From assembly GCA_964017195.1 (NCBI GenBank), contig OZ024900.1, forward strand, positions 27,459,929 through 27,523,928: 64,000 nucleotides of DNA, read 5' to 3'. A program made the position numbers and the translations under genes. The notes beneath the pieces were generated by a model that had not been told where the DNA came from, did no database searches, and saw only the letters and a program-made list of their open reading frames with translations. Each line of letters starts with the position of its first letter. The first letter of the stretch is position 1. This DNA is from Siderastrea radians. Its lineage: Eukaryota > Cnidaria > Anthozoa > Scleractinia > Rhizangiidae. Shown one piece after another: positions 41,256-52,177 of the stretch.

Positions 41256-41599
41256 TCTTCAGCTTGTAACTGAACCAATAAATTCCAGTTCTATCGTATG
41301 ACCTCTCTGAGCCCAGTTCTGAGGCAAGCAAAATTTTTTCCTTTACTTCCTCATTTGAAATTTAGCAAAAGCACCAAACAACTCACAGAATTCAGCCTGA
41401 AAAAGGCTTCGTCATTCGCCATTTTTAACTTTGCTTTGACCCAGTCTCTTTTGGGAATAAAGTAACCGCGCCGGCCCGGGAACACAGGAGACACAGGATC
41501 ACCCCGGGCGGGGCAGACCAAATGCGGCAGACAGGCAAGGAAAATTCAACACCTACAAAAAAAAACAAAAAAAAAAAACGGTTATCAGTAGTGCCGTTG
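41256..41599 (-). promoter_or_regulatory. Probable DDHD1 promoter and 5' leader
   Basis: Directly upstream of the DDHD1 ATG. Contains an ETS-type GAGGAAGTAAAG on the - strand (41352-41341) and a GC-rich, CpG-bearing block at 41464-41519. No TATA box at a usual distance. A CpG-type, TATA-less promoter would suit a housekeeping gene, but the start site is not determined. A repeat cluster begins at about 41600. Confidence 0.4.
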
Positions 41600-41732
41600 A
41601 GCGATGCAGACACACGTCAAACTAATGTTGGCCAACCGTTTGTCTTGGCGAAACTCAAATTGGTGTGAGTGTTGGCAAACTGTTGGCGACAAATAGAACG
41701 TGTCTCTATTCTCGCCAACAGTACAGTAACAG

Positions 41733-42201
41733 AATTATGTGAAGATCATCGCAGTGAAGGTGTTTCAACCTAAACGGTTGAAAAGAAGAAACCTGAAAAA
41801 ATTCAGGCTTTCCCGTTCAAGCCTGATTTTTTTCAGGTTTCTTCTTTTCAACCGCTTAGGTTGAAACACCTTCACTGCGATGATCTTCACATAATTCTAT
41901 CTTTATCCGCAGTTCAAATATATGAATTTCATATATTAATGTTCATTTATTCACCATCTACGGGATAAACTTGTACGAACTCTCAAATGACCAGCTCCCC
42001 AGTTGGCTTGATAGCTCAGTTGGTTAGAGCGCTGCACCGGTATCGCAGAGGTCATGGGTTCGATTCCCGTTCAAGCGTAAATTTTTTCAGGTTTCTTCTT
42101 TTCAACCAACCACTTAGGTTGAAACACCTTCACTGCGATGACCTTCATATAATTCTATCTTTATCCACAGTTCAAATATATGAATTTCATATATTAATGT
42201 T
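41733..42201. mobile_element. Compound SINE insertion with 14 bp target duplication
   Basis: CAGTACAGTAACAG lies at 41719-41732 and again at 42202-42215, so the block entered as one event. It holds three pieces of one SINE body (TTTTTTCAGGTTTCTTCTTT, then TTGAAACACCTTCACTGCGA): one inverted (41733-41812), one forward without head (about 41818-41943) and one forward with a tRNA-like head (42005-42201). The first two form a hairpin with about 80 bp arms. Confidence 0.75.
42005..42077 (+). tRNA. tRNA-Thr-like SINE head (not a functional tRNA)
   Basis: A 73-base cloverleaf: GGCTTGA/TCAAGCG acceptor arm with the first pair mismatched, D-arm GCTC/GAGC, anticodon arm CTGCA/CGCAG with one mismatch, loop CCGGTAT reading GGT (Thr), T-arm ATGGG/CCCGT with TTCGATT. 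The conserved T before the anticodon is C. With the SINE body fused downstream, this is a pol III promoter of a SINE rather than a working tRNA gene. Confidence 0.6.
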
Positions 42202-42571
42202 CAGTACAGTAACAGTTTGCCAACATGTTGTGTTTCACACACACCAGTTTGAGTTTGCCAACACGAGTTGGCCAACATTAGTTTGACGTGTGAAGGCCGC
42301 TTAACACGGTATGGATTCTGAATTCTATAAAAGGGAAGTTATTGCAAATCCTTTTCAAATCAAAAGATTATAGTCACAATTAATCATTTGCATCTGATCA
42401 GAGGGAATAAACCGACGAAGTAAACATTGATCAGGCCTTCAACATTGTCCGTATTGTTTACACAAATAAAATCACATGTGGTATTACAAACTGAAATTGA
42501 AACCTTTTTTTAAAATTAAAATATAAACTTTACATTGAATTTCTTAAAAAATAAAGACCTTTAAAAATTAC

Positions 42572-42680
42572 CGTATTTACTCGAATAAGTGCCGGGGCGC
42601 TTATTTTTCGCGCCTGAAATGCGGCGCTTATTCGAGGGCGGCGCTTATTTTAAAATTGGAATGTTCCGATAGGACTGTCG
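42572..42680. repeat. Hairpin repeat of the CGAATAAGCGCC type
   Basis: CCGTATTTACTCGAATAAGT is followed by inverted GCGCTTATTTTTCGCGCC and GGCGCTTATTCGAG, forming a compact stem. A related piece (CTCGAATAAGCACCGC) lies at 45052-45067. I recall this GC-rich type as abundant in corals; superfamily unknown. Confidence 0.5.
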
Positions 42681-42835
42681 CGCTTGTTAAGGCCGATTTA
42701 GACCGTACGATTTTTGCTTACGATTGTCGTATGCGACTTTTTTTAGCGCGCGCTGCTTGCATCAGGCAAAGATCGTATACAACTCGTCATTCTAACATTT
42801 TGACTGTGGCTACGACTGTCGTAGGGTTTTAATTA

Positions 42836-44351
42836 ACAAATAAAAAAGCCAAAACTGTGCTTTGTTCTGTGATAAGGTTTGCAAGGAAGTGACGAGAGCA
42901 CGAAAGAAGTGTAGGGTGAACACGAGCCGCAGGCGAGTGCTTCTCCCCACTTCTTGAGTGCTCTCGTTACTTCCTTGAGTGCTTTATCACAGAACAAAGC
43001 ACGGTTTTGGCTTTTTTATTTGTTTTATAATAAAGCTTTGCTCCCATTTGTAAAGAAACTGGCTTTTAATTGCAAGAAATCAAGTTTTTTCACAGCTTGC
43101 AAGCGCGCGCAAGAAAGGATTTCAACTTGCCAGCGCGCGCAGAATAGCGTCACGGGCTACTCCGTGCATCTGTACTCTGATAAGGCACGCTGTTTCGACC
43201 AATCAGAGCGCGCGTTATATCGAAACTTTATTATAACACAGAACAAAGCACGATTTTGGCTTTTTTATTTGTTTTATAATATAGCTTTGCTCACATTTGT
43301 AAAGAAACTGGCTTTTAATTGCAAGAAATCAAGTTTTTTCATAGCTTGCAAGAGCGCACAAGAAAGGTTTTCAGCAGGGCGGGAAAAGGTTGGCCAACCT
43401 TTTCCCGCCCTGGTTTTCAGCTTGCCAGCGCGCGCAGAATGGCATCACGGGCTACTCCGTGCATCTGTACTCTGATAAAGCACGCTGATTCAACCAATCA
43501 GAGCGCACGTTATATCGAAACTTTATTATAAAACATGTTATAATAAAGTTTCGATATAACGCGCGCTCTGATTGGTTGAAACAGCGTGCCTTATCAGAGT
43601 ACAGATGCACGGAGTAGCCCGTGACGCCATTCTGCGCGCGCTGGCAAGCTGAAATCCTTTCTTGCGCGCGCTTGCAAGCTGTGAAAAAAACTTGATTTCT
43701 TGCAATTAAAAGCCAGTTTCTTTACAAATGTGAGCAAAGATTTATTATAAAACAAATAAAAAAGCCAAAACCGTGCTTTGTTCTGTGATAAAGCACTCAA
43801 GGAAGTGACGAGAGCACTCAAGAAGTGGGGAGAAGCATTCGCCTGCGGCTCGTGCTCACCCTACACTTTTTTCATGCTCTCGTCACTTTCTTGCCGTGCT
43901 TTATCACAGAACAAAGCACGGTTTTGGCTTTTTTATTTGTTAATTATAATAAAGTTTCGATATAACGCGCGCTCTGATTGGTCGAAACAGCGTGCTTTAT
44001 CAGAGTACAGATGCACGGAGTAGCCCGTGACGCCATTCTGTGCGCGCTGGCAAGCTGAACACCTTTCTTGGGCGCGCTTGCAAGCTATGAAAAAAACTTG
44101 ATTTCTTGCAATTAAAAGCCAGTTTCTTTACAAATGTGAGCAAAGCTATATTATAAAACAAATAAAAAATCCAAAACCGTGCTTTGTTCTGTGATAAAGA
44201 ACTCAAGGAAGTGACGAGAGCAATCAAGAAGTGGGGAGAAGCACTCCGGCCTGCGGCTCGTGTTCACCCTACACTTCTTTCGTGCTCTCGTCACTTCGTT
44301 GCGCGCTTTATCACAGAACAAAGCACGGTTTTGACTTTTTTTATTTGTTTA
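42836..44351. repeat. Alternating palindrome array (about 1.5 kb)
   Basis: Three copies of a roughly 190 bp palindrome (near 42836-43024, 43751-43945 and 44157-44351; arms AAGCCAAAACCGTGCTTTGT and GAAGTGACGAGAGCA). They are separated by about 210-330 bp units with TTTCGATATAACGCGCGCTC and ACGGAGTAGCCCGTGA. Two units run forward (43025-43237, 43245-43530) and two in reverse (about 43540-43750, 43946-44156). All open frames inside, up to 173 codons, repeat with the DNA and are not genes. Confidence 0.8.
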
Positions 44352-44401
44352 ATCACGAGTATGATTACAGACCGAATTGGATGACACGAAGTCCTGTTAC
44401 C

Positions 44402-44679
44402 AATTAATCATATCTATAACAAAATTCGAGAAAGAAAAAGGAGAAAACGTACCGGAGAAGGAATAGACAACAGTTTTATCTGCGAAATACGTTTAAAAAG
44501 AAAAGCTTATTCAAGTGTAACTGATCCATTAGCGCGCGCGCTCTGACGCGTACTGTCCAATTACTTAGGCATGACGCGTACACTGTCCAATTACACTGTC
44601 CTACTGTCCTATTAATGCTCAAATCATGGCTGGTGATAGCCAATCAGATTCGAGAATTTTGTTATAGTTATGATTAATT
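44402..44679. mobile_element. 278 bp MITE
   Basis: Ends AATTAATCATATCTATAACA with AAATTCGAG on the left, and ATTCGAGAATTTTGTTATAG with TTATGATTAATT on the right. Contains a short tandem TGACGCGTAC(A)CTGTCCAATTA. Non-coding. Confidence 0.65.
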
Positions 44680-45177
44680 TTAAAATACTACGACATTATT
44701 CGTGTTGCGTGCGACTGTCGTAAGGATGTTGTAGGTTTAATTTACACGACACGACTCGTGTTGTAGGCATGACGTAAGCATGACGCATAAGCATAATCGC
44801 CCTTTAAAGAACTTTCTCGAAACAAAGGCTGAAAACAGACGACTTGCACGGGTAACTGGAAAAAGGAAGAGAGAAATTAGACTTGTTGCGTTGGCAAAGT
44901 TCAGGGCCTTCGCAACAGAACTACGTATAGGGAACTTAATGGGCGAGAGGCCCATTCACTTTGAACTGAAGAACATCGCTTTTGATGAAAAGAAATTTCC
45001 AATGCTGTTTTAGAGTTGCTTTGTAGTGGTTTTTTAGTTATACGGAATTCCTCGAATAAGCACCGCATCGGGACCGCGGCACTTACGTAACTAATCGAAA
45101 ACTTGATGAAAAAGATATGTTTTAACACTGACTTGTTTTATAAGAGCTATAAGTGGACAATGTCGCACAATTCAATG

Positions 45178-45840
45178 ATGGATGGAATCTGGCAGGGAGT
45201 TCCTCAGCCTAGGTGCAGCATGTGAGAAAGACCGCTTACCGTAATTTACTAATTTTGCTGGTGAAATCTCTAGTATGGTTACGAGGTGATGAGCGTAGGT
45301 TTCTGATTGGTCTGTAAGACTGTAGCATGTCCTTTATATAGCTTGGAGCTTGACCATTTAGTACGTTGTAAGTAAGAGTATTTTCTACACTGTGCGATGA
45401 CCAAAGAGGATGAAGTAAGAGAGTGAATCCCCGTGCCCCATGATAATTATTTGAATTAGTTCGCACCCATGCTGCGAAGGTTATTTTCATCTGTTGTTCC
45501 CGTATCAACAATCTAAAATTACATGACGTCATTCTAACTGACCATTGAGGTGTCGTCCTTAATATAACCACGCAGTATGACACAGAACGAAAGATAGGTT
45601 TTAAAATAACTTTTATCGGAAGGGGCATATTTATGGGGGATTCGCTCTCTCCCTTCATCCATCCTCTCTTGGCGATATCTAACAGGCAACCAGTGCAACT
45701 GCTTCATAACTGGTGAAATGTGGTCAAACTTTCTGCTGCGTGTAATAAGATGCCGCTGCGCAGTAATGCACAATTCTAATAATCGATCACATAAAAAGTT
45801 TCGGAAGTCCATATAGCAATGAATTGCAGCTAACAAAGCT
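45178..45840 (-). pseudogene. LINE (CR1/L2-like) reverse-transcriptase C-terminal pseudogene
   Basis: Reading on the - strand: RSRKFDHISPVMKQLHWLPV (near 45750-45670), then after an insertion TLTYNVLNGQAPSYIKDML (near 45390-45320), then after a frameshift at about 45240 RSFSHAAPRLRNSLPDSIHH and a stop. This is the familiar end of CR1/L2-type LINE polyproteins (thumb and C-terminal domain). Only the last roughly 130 codons exist. Broken by one frameshift and by the MITE at 45419-45649. Confidence 0.8.
45419..45649. mobile_element. 231 bp MITE inserted in the LINE pseudogene
   Basis: Ends GAGAGTGAATCCCC and its complement GGGGATTCGCTCTC. It separates two stretches of the LINE frame that are adjacent in intact relatives, so it arrived after the LINE. 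A perfect TGACGTCA lies inside (45524-45531). Confidence 0.65.
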
Positions 45841-46325
45841 TAGTAGTAATAAAGCATGAACTAAAATTTTATTATCCGATTGCGACAAGCAGCCTGTTTC
45901 TTATTCTGGCAATGACAACCATAACAGTATCCCAACCCTTCACAATTGCTATCTATGAGCTTGCAAACCATCTGCGGATTAACGCTACTCCCGCTGCGGT
46001 TTTCAGGTCTCTCGCTGCCATGAAAATTGAAAAAAAAAAGACTGAAATTTAAAGGATGTAAATACTGTGTAGGGAAGGGAAAGATGGGCTAATCCGATAG
46101 ACTCTGGATACATAATGTTTCCCGATGCCTTGTGAAGTTGATTGTGTTTCTAAGCGGTGAACAAAAAATTCTCATAAAGTCAACTGTTCATTTACGACAT
46201 CACGGTTCTGAACTTGACGCGGAAAAACAAGAATTAGTTTATGAGTATTCTGTACAAAAGATCAAACCCAGCTGAAAAATAAATGGGATGGATAGAAGTA
46301 ACAAGATAGAATAGGATTAAAGGAC

Positions 46326-46736
46326 TTAAGACGGATTCCGCTCAACGTTCGAGCAATAAGTGCAAAAAATATTTACCAAAAAACTACTCATAGCACGGTA
46401 ACATTTTAAATGCTATTTGAAACATCTCACTCTAGTTCACTTGCCCAAGTGACCCCGCGATGAAATTCTCAAGCATTCTCAAGAAAATTAATTTCAAATC
46501 TCGTAAAAGTATGCTAAAAACGGGCGCCATTTTGTTTTGAACTGACATGAAGCGTCTTTTTAATTGAAATATGGATAACTTCAAATCCAATTTTCTCTCG
46601 CGGGGTCAGCTTGGGAGCAAAAGTAACGATAAGTTCTTCTTATCTGTTCTCAAAATGTGACAGTGCTGCAAGTATTTTTTTTTGGTAACTTAATTTTTGC
46701 ACTTACTGCTCGAACGTTGAGCGGAAATCGTCTTAA
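46326..46736. mobile_element. 411 bp MITE
   Basis: About 60 bp inverted ends: TTAAGACGGATTCCGCTCAA with CGTTCGAGCAATAAGTGC on the left, and GCACTTACTGCTCGAACG with TTGAGCGGAAATCGTCTTAA on the right. The interior has a second, weaker symmetry around CGCGGGGTCA and TGACCCCGCG. Non-coding. Confidence 0.75.
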
Positions 46737-49550
46737 AAGGTTTTAAAAGCTTTATTTCCGTATAAAAACAGCTCTGCACTAAACGAAGTTGATCCCGGAA
46801 AGGCGAAAAGCTTTTAAAGTATCTTTAAGGCATCTAAAGTGTTTTATTTAAAGTACCCTGGTATCTTTATTAAGACATCGTTTTAGTTGCGGCACCATTA
46901 CTGAACTAGACGCAAAAAAAACGGAAGAGCCCACACAAAGAATACCTAATGCAGTTGAGATGAGAAAAAACTAAGGGACAACTTCGAGGTTCCTAAACAG
47001 ATTGGATACCTTACAGGATTTTCGTCATCCCCGAACAAACAAAACATCTTAAGTTTTGAGATACTCAATATATAGACACTTTTATCTAATGAACATGAAC
47101 AGCATGTACAAGGTCTGCTGACAGATACAAATAGCCATGCGGAAAATGAAATAGCCAGTAATGAATAAATTTGGCAGTCTCGATGGAAAAATATGATATA
47201 GATAAATCCTTCTTAAAATGGCAATACATATCACCAATACAACCTAGTGGCCTAACAGTTAATCTGCCCTTTATGTGAATCTCGAGTACCAGTCCATGAA
47301 CATGACAATAAACCCCACCTCGACTGGATGATTAAAGGATTTTTTTGGAAATAGTGATTGGATCGAGATCGAAGCTTAAGATAATAAAGGAGATCTCTTA
47401 GCCTTCCCTTCGCAAGCTAAACATATTCGTGACTACCCGAGTTGTGTTCTCCCAATAATGCGCTTATCAGTGAAACTCGGTGAGTTGCTGGTTCCAATTA
47501 TAACGACGTGGAAATCAGTGTTGTGTTGCCAATGCAATTGAAGGGATAACCTAAGAGGGAAATACCGGCCATATTCTGGCAATCCTTTCCGGAGTTTAGA
47601 AAGATGTGGCATGTTTTGTTAGTACATGGATTAAGTTGTTTAAAGAGGCCCCTTACAAGTGGAGTATACACACTATTGAACACCAAACGATCGGATTGTT
47701 TCTTGTCAAGTTGGTGCACCTGAGTGATTATACCACACATCACGTGGAGTACAGGTTAGACAATTTGAACTGTACGCTTTTAATACATATGTTGATATTC
47801 GAAAAGTACTATAGGGTAGACTTGCACTGTCAACAAGCCAGCTTCCTCTCACGAACCCAAATTCGTTTCGCTTAATAATAATAAAATCAAGGAGAAACCT
47901 CCACTCAAAAAATATGATTTACAAGGAGGTCCTGCCATAAACTAAAATAAGCGGTAATTAATGAATGTAAAAAGGTACAAATACCGCATAAAATTGAAAG
48001 ATAAAAGATCCGTTGCCGTTAAAAGCCGCAAACAACCTCCTAATAAAGTCAAATATTTTTATTGGCAAAAACGCTCTTAAAAACGATCAAACTGGTTGCC
48101 TGTCTCGTCGTCCTGGTTGCCTGTCTCTCATTAAGAAATGTTCTTATCACTTACAGCAGGAAAAATAAAACGTTGTTTGCTCCAGTTAGTGAGCGCGAAA
48201 GGGAGGCTAAAAATCCGGCCGTCGGCAAGCGTTTTGATTATGATGGAAAGAGCCATTTTTTTCTTATCAAATTAAAATCATAGTTTGTGAAGGATACAGA
48301 TAGGAATACACCGATGACACCTACGAAGCTACAGCTAAGGTTGACCACTTTAACTTTTCAAGAGTCTGACCGCTGATGAATACAAAGAAACATGGTTTTG
48401 CAAAACTTGGAGGATGTTGCATCAGAACATTGTCTTTTGGTAAGACAAGAATGTTCTTGGTTACCCTTGTACAATGATTTACCACTACTTTGGACCTTCG
48501 CTTTCTTGAACAATGTCGCTATTGTGATTGCCTTTGTGGAGTGAAAGCAGAAGTTTGCTGTATAAGCCTAAAGGGCCCTTTGTACAGTTGTGAACTGGGC
48601 GTAAATGACGTTTAAAACAATAGACAATACCACACTAAAATACAATGATGACCCACAAACAATGGCAAGACAAGGCCACGACACGAAACGAATCGTTCGT
48701 AATTCGCAACATCCGAGCATAACATCCTGGATGTGTTATTCAAAACACGATTGCGGATAATCGGCATGGGATTAGAGCCAACTCAGTTCAATCCGGTTAG
48801 ATAACTAAGCACTGGGAATGCTTCTATTTTTCCTCTTTTAGTTCCTACTTTGACCTTTCTTCTCCTTCACCGAAATGACATCATAGATCAACGTCAACGT
48901 CGGTAAAGCCTCGGTCCCCTCAGATAAGCTGCGAAACGATAACTCATTCTCCTCTTTCCTCTTATCACTCTTGAGTGACTCAGTAAATCTCTGGAAATGT
49001 TCAAGTACGTCTGAAAATCACTGACTGATAACTAATCAACGATATTTTCCCATGAACCTGTAATAGTGTTTGGATGGCTGAAGTTGGCTGAAGGGGGTCC
49101 CTTTTATAGAAGTGCAGGTCTTTTCATGCCGTGTCCTTAAAACATTGAGGGGAAGGGGGTCAGGGGACTTGAGCATTTATAACGTTTCAAAAGGAGGTCC
49201 GAAAATTTTAGCAAAAGCAAATTAATTTCTCTTCCAGTTCAGACTTGTTCCATAAATTTTTTCCCAAAAAGCGAAATCTGCAAGCTAATTCAGACAATTA
49301 ATTAGATAATACATCCTATTTCAGACGACAATAGCTTGAATCCACGCTCGCAACGGCGACATACACCCATATATTTCCATGTACATACCTTACCCCCCTC
49401 CCCCCCCCCCCCAGTATTTACCTCAAATTCAGGAAACTTCAGCTGCAAATTTCTCAAGACACACTCTCTCTCGCTCTCCTTTTTACAGTAATTTAAAAAT
49501 TACTGTAAATGGTTTGAACCCAGTAGTCATGCCATAACTCGCTGAAGCAT
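46737..49550. other. Gene-free DNA, including a C-rich tract
   Basis: No exon of a known family. Frames at 47498-47875 (both strands) and 48062-48283 (hydrophobic start, but opening with TTG rather than ATG) have no recognisable domain. A polypyrimidine tract with 13 consecutive C lies at 49400-49412. Confidence 0.4.
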
Positions 49551-49705
49551 GATCGTCCGGGTGAGTGTAGTCCTGAGAAGGACTGTTTGTGATGACATTG
49601 ACTGATTTTCCAACGACCTGAGCCTGGAAGTCATCATCAGAGCCGAAACGTCAGTCAATGTCATCACGAACAGTCCTTCTCAGGACCACACTCACCTGGA
49701 CGATC
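49551..49705. mobile_element. Tail-to-tail Penelope-type fold-back
   Basis: Arms 49551-49605 and 49651-49705, 55 bp each with three mismatches (GATCGTCC(G/A)GGTGAGTGT outermost, CAGTCCTTCTCAGGAC inside). The 45-base spacer on the - strand reads CTGATGA (49640-49634), a 23-base stem region, then GAAAA (from 49610), a hammerhead-like core. Same family as 40020-40375. Confidence 0.65.
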
Positions 49706-49887
49706 TTACCTCACCGACTTACGACATTTTAATTACGACAAAATCAATGATACGAACTACAAATACAATCTTGCGAACCGTCATTGCGTTGCCATGGCCA
49801 CTTTAGCTGAGTCTAGCAAGTGTGTGGCAGTTGATGGCTCCGGTTTATTTCTTACTGAGGTGTTACTCGTGTCGAAACTCGGAAGTA

Positions 49888-50060
49888 ATATATCAAACAC
49901 GAGAAAGAGCGTTTCATCAGGATATCCAAAAACCGAGAAGTCGGCTTCTCAAACCATTCATCATAAATTTTATGCTATTAAAATTAAGATCCGGTATCCA
50001 AATCACCCTCAGGGTAGTAATTTCCTTTGTTTTCTCTTTATGAATTATTAATGATTTTGA
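49888..50060. mobile_element. Second copy of the 26.5 kb inverted-repeat element, one arm deleted
   Basis: Matches 26455-26509 (TATCAAACACGAGAAAGAGY and GTTTCATCAGGATATCCAAA), then jumps to the equivalent of about 26590-26750 (CTTCTCAAACCATTCAT, AAGATCCGGTATCCAAA, TTTCCTTTGTTYTCTCTTTA). It lacks the second arm. Confidence 0.6.
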
Positions 50061-51304
50061 CAAGATATTATACCAACTTAAGAAATTCCGACAATCGAAC
50101 CAAAAATAACATGACCTTTTAAGTGAATAAGCTGTAATTCATAATAAAAAGCTCTTTGTACACTATTTGCCTGTTTCTGTTTTATGAGTTACAACTGAGG
50201 TATATGGAAGTTTTGTCAATTGAGTGTTCTAAGACAGCTAAAGGCCAACTACCTCAAACGTTTCCTTGCCCTTTTCATACTATTAAGAGAGTATTAAAGA
50301 TCCCATTGCTGATGGAAATATGTAAGCTACTTATGGATAATCAGTCTGAGAAATTGCCCCTTTGCCCCCAGATATGTATGCCGCGTCAAGGCGTGGACTT
50401 CTTTGGGATTTAATTTCTGATCGGTTGCCGAGATTTTGCAAATAAATAATTTGTGGCGGTTAGTGTCGGCCAAATCAAGAATGTGACTTTTTGTTTAGGC
50501 TTCTCAATCGTTTACTACTGAAAAGTTTGATCATTGAGACCAACTGAACATGTTTTTCGAAAAAAAGGGGGGAGGGTTCATGCTAGGTCTACATTGTAGT
50601 TCTATTAAAAGCTGTATCGGAGAACTTTCGCGCTGTCGCTTAAAGCTACACCAGATGGCCTTTTCTTTACAAAAGTGGCTTTCGTGAAGTTTTCCTGACG
50701 ATTTTTAACAAAGCGTGATTTGAACAGGTAACAAATTCGGCGGCACGCGATGCGTCTTTTACGGATTTGTTCCTGCACGAAACCTGTCAAGTAAAGAGAC
50801 GTTTTGTCCAGTTTTTATTCACACAAGTACAATTCCCGGGTATAGTTTTTCCGTGTCTCAACCAGTGCTTGCGGGTATTTACAAACACTTACTTGGAGCC
50901 AAACCGGTGTCTGCCGGTATAGGGAATTCAAACTGATCCGGTTAAGTCTAAACATAGTTATGTATTCAACATACACATTTCTGTGTGGATGCCGCCTTTC
51001 CGCTAGAAAACACGAACCACAGTGATGCTTGCCTTGTAAAATTATTTTTCCCTAACCTTAATAATTGTTGCCACGGTTTTTGCTGGTTAACGACAACCGC
51101 GAGCAATTTCAAAACAACAGGCTTGCGACTTCAGCACGTGTTTAGACGACAAATTACTTATGATACCGGTTCTGTTTTAGTACGCATTTTGATGGAAAAG
51201 CTTGTGTCAAGAATCCTCCTTCGTAGCCAAATGCAGCCGGGTCTAGAGAGTGGATTTAATGATATAATCATTTGCCGAATACCGGTCCAAAACACATCCG
51301 CGAA

Positions 51305-52177
51305 CAGGGGCGGACGGAGGATTTTGTGATAGAGGGGGCCAAGAGATACATAGTATAGTGGCAATATGGGCGCGATAGCGCCCATCTGGAGCGCCAACGG
51401 CGCGACGTTCTAGAGGGGGCCCGAAAAATTTTTGAAATTGAACTTCTCTGAGACCCAATCTGTTGCATTCTGGACGCTTAAATTTACCAAATGCCTGGAT
51501 TCCATATTTTACACGTAATGCTGAAATATTTAATAAAACACAGATGTGGTTGTGGTCAAAGAAGTAATTAACACTTAATGTTGCTAGCAGGGGCCGTAGC
51601 AATTCCGGCGATAGCAGAACCTCCCGGCAAAGGCGGCAACATTTTCTCCCTGAAAAATTGACAAAACTAGTTTCTTTGAGACGGATATTTACTGCATGCA
51701 TTCTGGGAGCATCGGTCATTTGCGACAAAAATGTAGGCTTCGGACACAGATTCTAAGGGGATTTATCAAAAAATTTGGACAAACGAAATGTATCCCAAGG
51801 ACATGACTTCAAAAACAATCATAAGAACAGTCATTGCGGGGGTCTAAGAACAATCATAAGAACGTTCATTGCGGGGGAATGATAAATGTTATCCTTCTCT
51901 GGTTGCGCTTGGCATAGTCGTCAATAATTGCATCATACTCCAGAGCTAAGTCCTTGCGAATAAAGAGCAGCAACATGTTGCATTGCAAAGCGCAGTGATG
52001 AGTTGCTACGTTCCACAGTTGCACTTGTGACAGGGGCGATCATCAGGAGCCGCAGAAAATATATCTAAAATAACAAAGCACGAAGTACTATCCGACAGAC
52101 ATTGTTTACAAAAGAAAAAATTGTCGGACAAAAGCGGGGTCCGCGGCCCCCTCGGCCCACCCCTAAATCCTCCCCTG
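51305..52177. mobile_element. 873 bp hAT-like MITE
   Basis: Left end CAGGGGCGGACGGAGGATTT, right end CCCCTAAATCCTCCCCTG, complementary with small gaps. CAGGGGCGGA-type ends are characteristic of hAT elements. GCGAA occurs directly outside both ends, a possible partial target duplication. A second CAGGGGC start at 51590 hints at an internal or nested copy. The 161-codon - strand frame (51243-51728) spans one end and is not considered a gene. Confidence 0.65.

Larger units (their letters stand above)
41600..42302. mobile_element. MITE interrupted by a SINE cluster
   Basis: Outer inverted ends: ACACGTCAAACTAATGTTGG with CCAAC on the left, GTTGG and CCAACATTAGTTTGACGTGT on the right, with further complementarity inwards (GAAACTCAAATTGGTGTGA against CACACCAGTTTGAGTTT). 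The centre is split by the SINE block at 41733-42201. Without it the element would be about 220 bp. Confidence 0.75.

Noticed and set aside
42005..42077. A functional tRNA-Thr gene
   Set aside because: The acceptor and anticodon stems each have a mismatch, the T before the anticodon is replaced, and a SINE body follows directly.
42954..43475. A 173-codon frame with a repeated KKLAFNCKKSSFF motif
   Set aside because: The motif recurs because the DNA itself is an alternating palindrome array; related frames appear on both strands, so it is not protein-coding.
47498..47875. Overlapping frames of 81 and 89 codons on opposite strands
   Set aside because: No known family resemblance, no splice support and no sign of selection; treated as chance.
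48062..48283. A 73-codon frame with a signal-peptide-like start
   Set aside because: It opens with TTG rather than ATG, has no conserved motif and no splice or promoter support.
51243..51728. A 161-codon frame on the - strand
   Set aside because: It runs across the left end of a hAT-like MITE, and an overlapping frame covers the same bases; no domain is recognisable.
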